Assembly: GCA_024399655.1 (NCBI GenBank)
Contig: JAKSNP010000005.1
Coordinates: forward strand, 55,250 to 119,249
DNA from: Paludibacteraceae bacterium
GTDB taxonomy: Bacteria; Bacteroidota; Bacteroidia; Bacteroidales; Paludibacteraceae
DNA length: 64,000 nt
Direction: 5' to 3'
The notes below the pieces were generated by a model. The model searched no databases. It saw nothing but the letters and a program-made list of their open reading frames with translations, and was not told where the DNA came from. Positions within the stretch are counted from its first letter, which is position 1. Each line of letters begins with the position of its first letter. Both the position numbers and the translations under genes were made by a program. This document shows, in pieces, positions 18,630-27,031 of this stretch.

Positions 18630-19181
18630 ATGAAAACTGACGAAGAATTTGACCTTATTATTGCGCGTTGCAGGCGCGTGTATACGCTTAAGATGAAAGA
18701 CTATGGTCCTTCATGGCGAATTATGCGTCCCCAAACAGTGAATGATCAGCTTTTTATTAAAGCAAAACGAATACGCGAAATAGAGACAACTGGTGTCAAT
18801 TTGGTGGGGGATTCAATAGAAGGAGAGATGATGGCTATTATCAATTATTCGATAATTGGACTCATTCAATTGCGTCAAGGCTATTCTGATAGCGTAGATA
18901 TGTCTCAAGAGCGGGCTACCGCTCTTTATGACGAGTATGTCGCCGAGGCAAAGGCTTTGATGCTGCGGAAGAATCACGACTATGGTGAAGCGTGGCGTGA
19001 GATGTTTCCGTCTTCCCTTACAGATATTATATTGACTAAGATTAATAGAAATAAATCAATCGCTTCTCATGACAATCAGACTCTAATTTCTGAAGGTGCG
19101 GACGGTAATTATTTTGATATGATTAATTACGCTGTCTTCTATCTCATTCAAATGATGGAGCGTGAAGACCCAAAATGCTAA
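18630..19181 (+). CDS. DUF1599 domain protein
   Basis: A 183-residue cytoplasmic protein of the DUF1599 family, which I recall as also listed under nucleotide modification-associated domains. It consists of two related halves. The first has YTLKMKDYGPSWRIMRP followed by FIKAKRIREIE, and the second has LMLRKNHDYGEAWREMFPSS followed by ILTKINRNKSI. The K-x-DYG-x-x-W core is repeated, with Asp and Lys/Arg residues that could bind a phosphate or nucleotide. No signal peptide or membrane segment is seen. It starts 4 bases after the third protease and ends 4 bases before the DoxX-like gene. The function is not established. Confidence 0.8.
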   Translation: MKTDEEFDLIIARCRRVYTLKMKDYGPSWRIMRPQTVNDQLFIKAKRIREIETTGVNLVGDSIEGEMMAIINYSIIGLIQLRQGYSDSVDMSQERATALYDEYVAEAKALMLRKNHDYGEAWREMFPSSLTDIILTKINRNKSIASHDNQTLISEGADGNYFDMINYAVFYLIQMMEREDPKC

Positions 19182-19185
19182 GAAT

Positions 19186-20301
19186 ATGAAATCCAAAGTT
19201 CAACATGTTACGGGTAGTATAGCTCGTTCTCTGCTCGGCCTTACATTCCTTTTCTCAGGTTTCGTGAAAGCCATAGATCCGCTTGGCACAACTTATAAGA
19301 TAGAGGACTATCTTAAAGCATTCGGCGGCTTTTTTGCTGATATGCTTCCTTTGGCACAGACTGCTGCATTTATTCTCATTGCTGCAGAATTTGTTTTGGC
19401 TATATGCTTGTTGCTGAATGTGCGTACTTCCATCACATCATGGCTTACATTGCTTTTCTATTTGGTCATGACTCCCCTGACGGCATATATCGCTATTACC
19501 AATCCGGTTAGTGATTGCGGTTGCTTTGGCGATGCTTTGGTGATTACCAATTGGCAGACATTTACCAAAAATGTCATCCTCTTGGTGTTGTCTATAGTAC
19601 TCGTTAAATGCCGGAAAAGTATTCCTTCTACTTTTGTGTGGCAGGCAGAATTGGGAATCGCATCTTTGGCGTTGGTGTTGGTGGTCGGACTGATGGCTTG
19701 GACACTTAACCATCTCCCGTTCATTGATTTCCGTCCATATAAGATTGGAAATAATATTCCGGAATTGATGGAATATCCCGAAGACGCACCGCAGGATGAG
19801 TACGAAATTACTTTTGTGTATGAAAAGAATGGTGTTGAACAAGAATTTACTCTTGAAAATTACCCGCGTGGAGATTCCTCCTGGACCTTTGTGCGTCAAA
19901 ACTCAAAACTGATAAAGAAGGGGTATGAACCACCAATTCATGATTTTGAACTTATCAATAATGATTTCGAAGACATAACTTTTGATATCCTTGAAAGTGA
20001 AGAACCGGTAACATTGGTTATCATGTATGATTTGTCAAAAAGTGATATGGAGATGTTACCCCGTGTAGAACGCTTGTATGAACAAACCATGGAATCCGGG
20101 TCTGATTTCTATATCCTTACCGGTTCCGGTTCGGATGAAATAGATGCATTGGTATCTCAACTTTCATCAATAGGTCGTGAAGCAATATGTACTTGTGATC
20201 CTGTTACACTCAAAACGATAGTACGCGCTAATCCGGGTGTAATTGAGGTTCAAAACGGAATAGTAATCAATAAATTTAATTTGAAGAATATATGCGAGTA
20301 A
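19186..20301 (+). CDS. DoxX/MauE-like membrane protein (BT_3928-type)
   Basis: Inner-membrane protein of about 371 residues. The N-terminal half has four or five hydrophobic segments and the DoxX/MauE signature [25 protein letters not shown] motif in a loop (DCGCFGDAL) is typical of MauE-like proteins linked to redox or disulfide chemistry. The C-terminal 180 residues are soluble and thioredoxin-like in layout but have no CxxC (a conserved-looking CTCDP is present). ATG 19186 is preferred over GTG 19162, because the latter overlaps the DUF1599 gene and adds eight unconserved residues. The end overlaps tpiA by 10 bases. Confidence 0.75.
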   Translation: MKSKVQHVTGSIARSLLGLTFLFSGFVKAIDPLGTTYKIEDYLKAFGGFFADMLPLAQTAAFILIAAEFVLAICLLLNVRTSITSWLTLLFYLVMTPLTAYIAITNPVSDCGCFGDALVITNWQTFTKNVILLVLSIVLVKCRKSIPSTFVWQAELGIASLALVLVVGLMAWTLNHLPFIDFRPYKIGNNIPELMEYPEDAPQDEYEITFVYEKNGVEQEFTLENYPRGDSSWTFVRQNSKLIKKGYEPPIHDFELINNDFEDITFDILESEEPVTLVIMYDLSKSDMEMLPRVERLYEQTMESGSDFYILTGSGSDEIDALVSQLSSIGREAICTCDPVTLKTIVRANPGVIEVQNGIVINKFNLKNICE

Positions 20302-21041
20302 AAATGGTGGCAGGCAATTGGAAAATGAACAAGAACCTGCAAGAAGGTGTAGCTTTGGCTACTGAATTGAAAAACAATGTAACTAATCCCCAATGTGCAG
20401 TGGTAATCGCTACTCCCTTTATCCATCTTACTGAGATGGCTCGTCTTTTGAAGGGTAGCCCTATCGCTGTGGCTGCTGAAAACTGTGCTGATCATGCATC
20501 CGGCGCCTATACCGGTGAGGTATCTGCTGAGATGGTAGCATCAACAGGAGCTACTTATTGTATTATCGGCCATTCAGAACGCCGCTTGTATTATCATGAG
20601 ACTCCTGATATCTTGCGTGAAAAAGTTCGTCTTGCTCTTGATAACGGTTTGCGAGTCATTTTCTGTATCGGAGAAGTTCGTGAAGAACGTGAGGCCAATT
20701 GCCAAAACGAGGTTGTTCGTTCGCAAATGGAAGGCTCACTCTTTGACTTGAGTGAAGAGAATTTCCGTAAGATAACTTTGGCATACGAACCTGTATGGGC
20801 AATAGGTACCGGTCTTACTGCTACTCCGGATCAAGCTGAACAAATGCATGCTTTTATACGTAGTACAGTGGCTGAACGCTATGGCCAGGCTGTTGCTGAT
20901 GATACTACTATCCTTTATGGGGGTTCCTGCAATGCTAAGAATGCTGCTGAATTGTTCTCCAATCCCGATGTTGATGGCGGTTTGATTGGTGGCGCTAGCT
21001 TGAAAGCTCCTGATTTTATGACCATTATCAACGCTCGTTAA
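20292..21041 (+). CDS. tpiA: Triosephosphate isomerase
   Basis: Glycolytic enzyme that interconverts dihydroxyacetone phosphate and glyceraldehyde 3-phosphate, 249 residues, TIM barrel. It has MVAGNWKMN with the catalytic Lys, the catalytic His region IIGHSERR, the catalytic Glu in [11 protein letters not shown], and the phosphate-binding end [10 protein letters not shown] and GGLIGGASL. The ATG lies inside the preceding gene (10-base overlap), which suggests coupled translation. The next gene starts one base after the stop. Confidence 0.97.
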   Translation: MRVKMVAGNWKMNKNLQEGVALATELKNNVTNPQCAVVIATPFIHLTEMARLLKGSPIAVAAENCADHASGAYTGEVSAEMVASTGATYCIIGHSERRLYYHETPDILREKVRLALDNGLRVIFCIGEVREEREANCQNEVVRSQMEGSLFDLSEENFRKITLAYEPVWAIGTGLTATPDQAEQMHAFIRSTVAERYGQAVADDTTILYGGSCNAKNAAELFSNPDVDGGLIGGASLKAPDFMTIINAR

Positions 21042-21042
21042 T

Positions 21043-21573
21043 ATGGCTCTCATACGTACAATCAACCGGAATGGTGAAATCCTTACCCCTCGTATTGCAG
21101 ACGATGTTTTTATGGCAGACAATGCTACGGTGGTTGGCGAGGTAACTATAGGTGAGGGCACAAGCCTATGGTTCAACTCTGTCCTTCGTGGTGATGTGAA
21201 TACGATTACAATCGGCCGTCATTGTAATATCCAGGATGGAAGTGTATTACATACGTTATACCAAAAATCCACAATTACGCTTGGCGACTATGTTTCGGTA
21301 GGCCATAATGTGACCATCCATGGTGCTGATGTCGATAATTACGCACTTATCGGAATGGGAGCGACATTATTGGATGGCGTGCATGTGGGGGAAGGTGCTA
21401 TTGTGGCAGCAGGTGCATTGGTCCTTAAAAACACCCAAATAGGCCCCTATGAACTGTGGGGCGGTGTTCCTGCCAAATTTATCAAGAAGGCTGATCCCCA
21501 GCAGACCGAAGAAATTAACAAAAGAATTGCACACAACTATGCCATGTATGCGTCTTGGTATAAGAAGGACTAA
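21043..21573 (+). CDS. Gamma-class carbonic anhydrase-like hexapeptide protein
   Basis: A 176-residue left-handed beta-helix protein of the gamma carbonic anhydrase/YrdA/PaaY group, expected to be trimeric. Hexapeptide repeats run through the protein (VVGEVTIGEGTSLWFNSVL, ALIGMGATLLDG). Zinc-ligand-type histidines are seen in the family positions GRHCNIQDGSVLH, SVGHNVTIHG. The C terminus is a helix (PQQTEEINKRIAHNYAMY). Its operon place between tpiA and pyrH does not reveal a specific role. Hydration of CO2 is the family activity, but many members of this subgroup have not been shown to do it. Confidence 0.88.
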   Translation: MALIRTINRNGEILTPRIADDVFMADNATVVGEVTIGEGTSLWFNSVLRGDVNTITIGRHCNIQDGSVLHTLYQKSTITLGDYVSVGHNVTIHGADVDNYALIGMGATLLDGVHVGEGAIVAAGALVLKNTQIGPYELWGGVPAKFIKKADPQQTEEINKRIAHNYAMYASWYKKD

Positions 21574-21576
21574 ATT

Positions 21577-22281
21577 ATGTTTCATCGTATTTTGCTCAAA
21601 CTCTCAGGTGAGAGTCTAATGGGAAATCAGGGCTATGGTATCGATCCTCAACGCCTGAACGATTATGCTGACCAAATATGCCAACTGGCAAAATCCGGGG
21701 TGCAAATTGGTATCGTTATCGGTGGCGGAAACATTTTCCGTGGCCTGAGTGGCGCGCAAAAAGGTTTTGACCGTGTGCGTGGCGATCAGATGGGAATGCT
21801 GGCTACCGTTATCAATTCGTTGGCCCTTTCGTCTGCTTTGGAAGCAAAAGGCCAGAAAGTAAGAGTACTTACGGCCGTTCGTATGGAGCCTGTAGGAGAA
21901 TATTATTCCAAACAACTTGCCATACGACTCATTAACGAAGGAAATGTCGTTATTATGGCTGGTGGTACAGGAAATCCTTATTTCACTACCGATACCGCAT
22001 CTTCTCTCCGTGCTATTGAGATTGAGGCGGATGTCATGTTGAAAGGTACGCGTGTGGATGGTATCTATACTGCCGATCCGGAAAAAGACCCTACTGCTAC
22101 TAAATTTGAAAGTATTTCATACGACGAAATCCTGGCTCGTCATCTCCGCATAATGGATTTGACCGCTATTACGATGTGTATGGAAAACAAGATGCCTATC
22201 TATGTATTTGATATGGATACTATTGGCAATCTGATGCGCGTAATCAATGGCGAACAAATAGGAACATTGGTTCACCCTTAA
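21577..22281 (+). CDS. pyrH: Uridylate kinase
   Basis: UMP kinase of the amino acid kinase fold, hexameric, which makes UDP from UMP and ATP for pyrimidine synthesis. The 234-residue protein has the family start ILLKLSGESLMG, the glycine-rich VIGGGNIFRG, VRVLTAVRMEPVGE, GGTGNPYFTTDTASSLRA, and KGTRVDGIYTADPEKDPTA. Full length. It starts 3 bases after the carbonic anhydrase gene; frr follows after 63 bases, the common pyrH-frr order in bacteria. Confidence 0.97.
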   Translation: MFHRILLKLSGESLMGNQGYGIDPQRLNDYADQICQLAKSGVQIGIVIGGGNIFRGLSGAQKGFDRVRGDQMGMLATVINSLALSSALEAKGQKVRVLTAVRMEPVGEYYSKQLAIRLINEGNVVIMAGGTGNPYFTTDTASSLRAIEIEADVMLKGTRVDGIYTADPEKDPTATKFESISYDEILARHLRIMDLTAITMCMENKMPIYVFDMDTIGNLMRVINGEQIGTLVHP

Positions 22282-22344
22282 GGCGTGTTTTATTAATGAT
22301 AATTTGAATATTCATCCCTACTGTTTCACTTAATACTTACAGAA

Positions 22345-22905
22345 ATGAAGGATCCAAAAGAAATTCAACAAGCTGTATCCGATCAAATGGAATCAGCCGT
22401 TATGTATCTTGACGACGCTCTTGCACATATTCGTGCAGGCAAAGCCAGTGTACGCATCCTCGATCCTATACGAGTGGATTATTACGGCGCTTCTACGCCT
22501 CTTGCCAACGTATCTACTATTACTACTCCCGATGCCCGTACAATCCAGATTCAACCCTGGGAAAAAAATATGCTGTCGGTAATCGAGCGTGCACTCATCA
22601 ATTCCAATATCGGGCTGGCTCCCAATAATAATGGTGAAGTAATTCGCCTGATTATTCCTCCCCTTACAGAGGAAAGACGTCGCGAACTGGCTAAACAATG
22701 TAAAGCTGAAGCTGAAAATGCCAAAGTAAGTGTTCGTAATGCTCGTCGTGATGCTATTGAGGACTTGAAGAAAGCTCAAAAAGAAGGCCTTCCCGAGGAT
22801 GCCGAAAAAGATGCTGAATCTGAAGTCCAGAAGTTGCATGACAAGTTCGTCAAGCAGATTGATGAAGTTTACGCCAAGAAGGAAAAAGAGATAATGACCG
22901 TCTAA
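22345..22905 (+). CDS. frr: Ribosome recycling factor
   Basis: Splits post-termination ribosomes together with EF-G. The 186-residue protein has the typical two-domain layout: a long three-helix bundle with AHIRAGKASVRILDPIRVDY, the beta domain around TPLANVSTITTPDARTI, IERALINSNIGLAPNNNG, and LTEERRRELAKQCK. The stop overlaps the rsgA start by one base (TAATG). Confidence 0.97.
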   Translation: MKDPKEIQQAVSDQMESAVMYLDDALAHIRAGKASVRILDPIRVDYYGASTPLANVSTITTPDARTIQIQPWEKNMLSVIERALINSNIGLAPNNNGEVIRLIIPPLTEERRRELAKQCKAEAENAKVSVRNARRDAIEDLKKAQKEGLPEDAEKDAESEVQKLHDKFVKQIDEVYAKKEKEIMTV

Positions 22906-23858
22906 TGAACGGATTGGTAATAAAGTCAACCGGAAATGCTTACCTTGTCCGTATGGATGATGGTAAGGATTTGGAATGTCATATCAAGGGAAATTTCCGC
23001 ATCCGTGGCATCCGTTCTACGGCACCAGTTGCTGTGGGGGATATAGTGGAGGTGGAAATGTTGCCCGATGGTACCAACTGGATTCGTGAGGTTTGTACTC
23101 GACGCAATTATATTATTCGTCGCAGTACGAACCTTTCTCATGAATCTCATATTTTGGCTGCCAACCTTGATCAAGTCCTTCTGTTGGTCACGCTTAAACA
23201 TCCGGCCACCTCAACCACTTTTATAGATCGCTTCCTGGCAACGGCGGAGGCCTATCGTGTTCCTGTGGTACTGGTGTTCAATAAGATTGATATGCTAAGC
23301 CCTGACGAAATGCAGGAGTTGAACGAACTAAGTGCTTTATATAAGTCAATCGGTTATTCTACGATGGCGATTTCTGCATCTATGTTGGCGGATCAACCGG
23401 ATAAGATGGCTGAACTTTCAGGCCTTTTGGCCGGAAAAGTTACTTTGCTTAGCGGAAATTCGGGTGTCGGGAAATCTACTTTGCTGAATGCTTTGTTCGG
23501 TTCGTCTGTAACACGTACTGGTCGTATTTCTGATGCTCACGACAAAGGTATGCATACCACAACATTTAGTGCCATGTATTCGTTAGATCCGATTGTTGGA
23601 GCCGATTCCTCTTGGCTGATCGATACTCCGGGGATAAAAGGTTTCGGCGGAGTAGATATGAGTAAACGGGAAGTAAGTCATTATTTCCGCGAAATATTCC
23701 GTATAGGACGGGAGTGCCGTTATGACGATTGCTTGCATTCCAATTCGGGTTGCGGTTGTGCCGTCTATGATGCTGTGGTTCGTGGCGAAATCGCTCTTTC
23801 CCGCTACGAAAGTTATCTTTCGCTCTTGGGCGATGCCGAAGAGCAAAAATATCGTTAA
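22905..23858 (+). CDS. rsgA: Ribosome small-subunit GTPase RsgA
   Basis: Circularly permuted GTPase that acts late in 30S subunit assembly. The 317-residue protein has an N-terminal OB fold (VRMDDGKDLECHIKGNFR), then G motifs in permuted order: NKIDM (G4), SGNSGVGKSTLLNALFG (G1) and DTPGIKGFG (G3). The C-terminal zinc-binding part carries CRYDDCLHSNSGCGCAVYDA. Start ATG 22905 overlaps the frr stop. Confidence 0.95.
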   Translation: MNGLVIKSTGNAYLVRMDDGKDLECHIKGNFRIRGIRSTAPVAVGDIVEVEMLPDGTNWIREVCTRRNYIIRRSTNLSHESHILAANLDQVLLLVTLKHPATSTTFIDRFLATAEAYRVPVVLVFNKIDMLSPDEMQELNELSALYKSIGYSTMAISASMLADQPDKMAELSGLLAGKVTLLSGNSGVGKSTLLNALFGSSVTRTGRISDAHDKGMHTTTFSAMYSLDPIVGADSSWLIDTPGIKGFGGVDMSKREVSHYFREIFRIGRECRYDDCLHSNSGCGCAVYDAVVRGEIALSRYESYLSLLGDAEEQKYR

Positions 23859-23904
23859 AGCGTCAAGATAAGAAAGCTATATATTTGAATAATTGATAAG
23901 TTAT

Positions 23905-24441
23905 ATGCGTGAAGTTCAATTTCAGGGGATGACATTTGAAGAAATGATTACACCCTCCCAAATTTCGGAGATAGTAAGTCGTGTCGCGGAGCAAATCAAT
24001 AACGATTATGCCGGACGACAACCGCTTTTTATATGTGTACTTAACGGAGCGTTCGTGTTTGCGGCGGACTTGTACCGGAAAATTACCTTGCCGGCTGACA
24101 TTACTTTTGTACGACTGAAATCATATACCGGCATGTCGCATGGCGAAATCCGTCAGGTGTTGCCCATATACGAAGATATACGTGACAGAGATGTCATCGT
24201 GATTGAGGATATCGTGGATACTGGACATTCCATGCATCATTTTATGAAAATGCTCCGTGAACAAGGTGTTCGTTCTGCTGAAATCTGTTCTTTCCTCTTC
24301 AAACCTGAAGCCTTGGAGGAAGAGGATGCCAGACCGAAATATGTGGGAAAAGAAATTCCCAAACGTTTTATCGTAGGTTACGGTTTGGATCTTGATGAAC
24401 AAGGACGCAATCTGGATGCTGTGTATGTCTTGCCTAATTGA
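23905..24441 (+). CDS. hpt: Hypoxanthine phosphoribosyltransferase
   Basis: Purine salvage enzyme that makes IMP or GMP from hypoxanthine or guanine and PRPP. The 178-residue protein has CVLNGAFVFAADL near the N terminus, the flexible-loop region FVRLKSYTGMSHGEIR, the PRPP motif VIVIEDIVDTGHSM, and YVGKEIPKRFIVGYGLD at the C-terminal end. ATG 23905 is chosen over the upstream TTG 23893, which adds four unlikely residues. Last gene of the long operon; a bidirectional terminator follows. Confidence 0.94.
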   Translation: MREVQFQGMTFEEMITPSQISEIVSRVAEQINNDYAGRQPLFICVLNGAFVFAADLYRKITLPADITFVRLKSYTGMSHGEIRQVLPIYEDIRDRDVIVIEDIVDTGHSMHHFMKMLREQGVRSAEICSFLFKPEALEEEDARPKYVGKEIPKRFIVGYGLDLDEQGRNLDAVYVLPN

Positions 24442-24461
24442 CACTATCAATGAGAAAAATA

Positions 24462-24492
24462 AAAAAGCACTTGAAAAAATCAAGTGCTTTTT
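24462..24492. terminator. Bidirectional terminator between hpt and tRNA-Arg
   Basis: Arms AAAAAGCACTTGA and TCAAGTGCTTTTT form a perfect 13-bp stem with a short A-rich loop. The T run on either strand lets it serve both hpt (+) and the convergent tRNA gene (-). Confidence 0.9.
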
Positions 24493-24493
24493 G

Positions 24494-24567
24494 TGATCCA
24501 TGCAGGATTCAAACCTGCAACCCCCACATCCGTAGTGTGGTACTCTATTCAGTTGAGCTAATGGACC
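24494..24567 (-). tRNA. tRNA-Arg (anticodon ACG)
   Basis: On the minus strand the cloverleaf is complete. The acceptor GGTCCAT pairs with ATGGATC (one G-T), and the D stem GCTC with GAGT. The anticodon stem CCACA pairs with TGTGG around the loop CTACGGA, giving anticodon ACG. The T stem GCAGG pairs with CCTGC around TTTGAAT. The discriminator is A and the 3' CCA is not encoded. ACG is expected to become ICG by deamination and to read CGU, CGC and CGA. Confidence 0.95.
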
Positions 24568-24591
24568 ATGGCTCTTTTTCAAAAGCGGGTG

Positions 24592-24623
24592 CAAAGGTAC
24601 TGCTTTTTTTTTATATGACCAAA
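24592..24623 (-). promoter_or_regulatory. Promoter of tRNA-Arg
   Basis: On the minus strand: TTTG at 24623-24620, a 20-bp spacer ending in an A tract and GCAG, and TACCTTTG at 24599-24592. The sequence from the A tract to the -7 box is the same as that of the tracrRNA promoter at 63644-63675. Confidence 0.85.
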
Positions 24624-24984
24624 TCTTTTCGTTATTTTTTTGCAAAAAAAACACTTTTTCATACTTTTTCTTTGTTTTTACCTGATTTGACCCTGGTTTT
24701 TATTAGTACACCTATATTGCTCATGTCATTTTTCAAATATTATATGTTAAGGGAAGATAGAAACAAATGGTACTAAATTAAGTTGGTTCATTTTTACTCA
24801 ACCTATACCGCCTTTATAATGCCCATTCGGTAAAGTATGAATTCATAACGGTTGAAGAAATGAAAAAAAAGAGATGAGAAAAGGAAATTCTATAAATGTC
24901 TGCAATAAATTCCAAATCTCTGAGTCGCCTCGTTTCTTCATCTCCCGAACTTGTCCTGTTATTGCTTTTTTACCCCTATCTTTG
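24624..24984. other. Gene-free AT-rich DNA
   Basis: No gene, RNA or promoter was recognised between the tRNA promoter and the dispersed repeat. Short open frames here have neither family motifs nor plausible starts. Confidence 0.5.
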
Positions 24985-25015
24985 TCGAGAGCTAAACGTA
25001 ACATAAACGTAACAT
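24985..25015 (+). repeat. Dispersed intergenic 31-bp repeat, copy 2
   Basis: Identical to 398-428 (minus) and 41445-41475 (plus): TCGAGAGCT plus two copies of AAACGTAACAT. About 45 bases later a degenerate module CTCGTTCGATATACGA (25061-25076) also occurs after copy 3 in a related form, so copies 2 and 3 may be about 100-115-bp elements. Confidence 0.8.
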
Positions 25016-25152
25016 TACCTTTACGTTAAAAACTCATGTCTGTCGAGCCGTCTGCCTGCTCTCGTTCGATATACGATGCTTGTTATATCCAATTTGGAGG
25101 TAATCATTTTTTCTGCCAATATGTATATAATTCCCTAAAAAAAAGATGAAAA

Positions 25153-25184
25153 TTTGGTTAATCCGTTTTTTTTTACTACCTTTG
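25153..25184 (+). promoter_or_regulatory. Promoter for the methyltransferase-like gene
   Basis: TTTG 25153-25156, 20 bp with a T tract, TACCTTTG 25177-25184. This places the transcript start near 25190, so the coding start must be downstream, which decides the start at ATG 25208. Confidence 0.85.
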
Positions 25185-25207
25185 CAAACTCAATCAAAAG
25201 ACATGGC

Positions 25208-26053
25208 ATGATTGCTGACAAATTATATCATAGGATAGCTTTATGGCTGCATCGGTTAACAGCCATAAATACCGGCGGTGAGGGGATTCATTCACCTTAT
25301 TTGTTCGAAATTGTGCGGATGTTGATGTATGACGATAATAGTTACTATTGCTGGTATGCGTTGGAAGAAAGACGGAGAGCCTTGATAAATGCTTACAAAC
25401 CGATATGCATCGCTGATGACCTCCCGGATGGCCGAAGAAACGGTGAGATGAACGTGAATCTAAAGAATTGGGCACGTCAAAATATAGCGGATAATCGCAT
25501 GGACAGGTTCCTTTTTCGTCTGGTATTGTGGCTCGGCCGCCAGATCCGGAAAAATGATGAAGCGCGAACGCCTCTGATAATCGATACTGATGCCGGAGTG
25601 GGATTAACTGCCGCTTATATGGCTTCCGCCGATTCGCGAAATAAAGTGGTAGCTTTCTGTTTGGCTTCAGATTTGAGAATGCTGGCGGAGCAATTCCGGT
25701 CGAAGGCCTCAATCTCCAATCTGGAAATCAGTCAAGCCGTCGATTTGCAGAAATGGCGTATCGATACTTTATATAATAATAATGATTATGCGTGCGCGCG
25801 TGCAGACCTTATTTGCTTAAATGCGAACAAGGGTAGGGAATACCTTCTCAAAGAAATGGACGCTTGGATGCCGGTTGCTCATCGCAAAACCATTTTCGTG
25901 TTGAAACAAATAAGAGCGTCTGCTCAATCGGCTGAAGCATGGCGGGCCGTCAAGCAACGGCAAGATGTCACCACTACGATGGATCTGGGGGATAACGGCT
26001 TGGTATTCCTCGATCCTGATTATATAAGAAGACATTATAAATTGAGAATATGA
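25208..26053 (+). CDS. SAM-dependent methyltransferase-like protein
   Basis: A 281-residue cytoplasmic protein that resembles a Bacteroidota group of class I methyltransferase-like proteins. The family start GEGIHSPYLFEIVRMLMYDD and the YYCWYALEERRRAL region are present. A degenerate SAM-binding strand-loop follows (LIIDTDAGVGLTAAYMA), with acidic VVAFCLASD in the place of motif II. The glycine-rich loop is less canonical than in active enzymes, so activity is uncertain. The longer frame from TTG 25154 is rejected because the promoter lies inside it. It overlaps the adenosyltransferase gene by four bases (ATGA). Confidence 0.65.
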   Translation: MIADKLYHRIALWLHRLTAINTGGEGIHSPYLFEIVRMLMYDDNSYYCWYALEERRRALINAYKPICIADDLPDGRRNGEMNVNLKNWARQNIADNRMDRFLFRLVLWLGRQIRKNDEARTPLIIDTDAGVGLTAAYMASADSRNKVVAFCLASDLRMLAEQFRSKASISNLEISQAVDLQKWRIDTLYNNNDYACARADLICLNANKGREYLLKEMDAWMPVAHRKTIFVLKQIRASAQSAEAWRAVKQRQDVTTTMDLGDNGLVFLDPDYIRRHYKLRI

Positions 26054-26574
26054 AAGTTTATACAAAAACAGGAGATCGTGGACAGACTTCCTTGGCTACG
26101 ATGGAACGAGTGAGTAAGGATGATATTCGTCTGCAGGCTTATGGAACGGCGGACGAGTTGAATTCCTTTGTCGGACTGTTGCGAGCCAAGTGGCCCGAAC
26201 AAATGAAGGATACCGATCAACGCCAGGAGTGGATCCAAAACAAACTTTTTAACCTGGGTGCAGAATTGGCTGGAGCTGAAGGTGATTGGATCGTGGCTGA
26301 TGATGTGGATATGTTGGAAAAATGGATTGATGAGATGCAGGAAACAATAACTCCGCTGCACGGTTTTATCCTTCCCGGTGGAAGTGAAGCCGTGGCTCTA
26401 ACGCATGTGTGCCGAACGGTAACCCGAAGACTTGAAAGATGGATGGTTTCCTTAGGACCGGCAGTAAAGCCGATTTCGCTCCAATTTGTTAACAGATTGA
26501 GTGATTTTTGGTTCGTCTTGGGTGAAAAAGTGGCGGAAAATGAGAAAATATCACTTTTTTTGTGGAAAAAATAG
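26050..26574 (+). CDS. Cob(I)alamin adenosyltransferase, PduO type
   Basis: Transfers the 5'-deoxyadenosyl group of ATP to cob(I)alamin to make coenzyme B12. The 174-residue protein has the N-terminal ATP-binding signature KVYTKTGDRGQTSLAT, YGTADELNSFVGLLRAK, the helix with LFNLGAEL, the motif ILPGGSEAVALTHVCRTVTR, and the C-terminal FVNRLSDFWFVL. Length and motif order match PduO-type enzymes. Start ATG overlaps the preceding stop. Confidence 0.93.
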   Translation: MKVYTKTGDRGQTSLATMERVSKDDIRLQAYGTADELNSFVGLLRAKWPEQMKDTDQRQEWIQNKLFNLGAELAGAEGDWIVADDVDMLEKWIDEMQETITPLHGFILPGGSEAVALTHVCRTVTRRLERWMVSLGPAVKPISLQFVNRLSDFWFVLGEKVAENEKISLFLWKK

Positions 26575-26581
26575 GAAAAAA

Positions 26582-26613
26582 CTTGCATAGACAAAAATAA
26601 TTTTGTAATTTTG
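26582..26613 (+). promoter_or_regulatory. Promoter for the DUF2795-porPKLMN region
   Basis: CTTG 26582-26585, 20 bp, TAATTTTG 26606-26613. The start site would be near 26619, leaving a leader of about 105 bases before the DUF2795 start. Confidence 0.7.
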
Positions 26614-26640
26614 CACGCTAATTAGATATAAAGCACGCAA

Positions 26641-26672
26641 TGTGTGCCCGTTGGGCGCACCGTTTTGGGTGC
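26641..26672 (+). promoter_or_regulatory. Possible switching hairpin in the DUF2795/por leader
   Basis: GTGCCC can pair with GGGCGCAC, or the downstream GCACC can pair with GGTGC. The two hairpins share the GCAC bases, so they exclude each other. No T run follows, so simple termination is not shown. Confidence 0.3.
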
Positions 26673-26725
26673 AAAAAAGGTTGTAAATGAACAAGAATAA
26701 AACCACAAAACTATAACCACAAACT

Positions 26726-26947
26726 ATGTATTGGACATTGGAATTGGCAACAAAACTGGAAGACGCTCCATGGCCTGCCACCAAAGACGAACTGTTAGAT
26801 TATGCAAACCGTGTAGGAGCACCGATGGAGGTGATCGAGAACCTGCAGGAGATAGAGGATGAAGAGGAGGTCTATGAGACGATTGAGGACCTTTGGCCTG
26901 ATTATCCAACTAAAGAAGACTTCTTCTTCGACGAGGAAGAATATTGA
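26726..26947 (+). CDS. DUF2795 small acidic protein
   Basis: A 73-residue, strongly acidic protein of a small conserved Bacteroidota family (DUF2795). It starts MYWTLELATKLEDAPWPATK and ends in an acidic stretch (EDFFFDEEEY). No signal peptide or membrane segment is present. Its role is unknown. It shares the promoter at 26582 with, and lies 84 bases before, porP. Confidence 0.85.
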   Translation: MYWTLELATKLEDAPWPATKDELLDYANRVGAPMEVIENLQEIEDEEEVYETIEDLWPDYPTKEDFFFDEEEY

Positions 26948-27031
26948 TATCCGCCCCGTTGATAGTCGCTCCGTGAATGCCTGATAAAGGAGGTCGCGGC
27001 GGTGTGACGGGGATACAAGAACAAAAAAGAA

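Noticed and set aside
24438-24776. 112-codon plus-strand frame over the tRNA
   Set aside because: It runs through the tRNA-Arg gene, its terminator and its promoter, so it is not a credible gene.
25154-25207. Extended TTG start for the methyltransferase-like gene
   Set aside because: The -7 box at 25177-25184 lies inside the extension, so the transcript starts after it.
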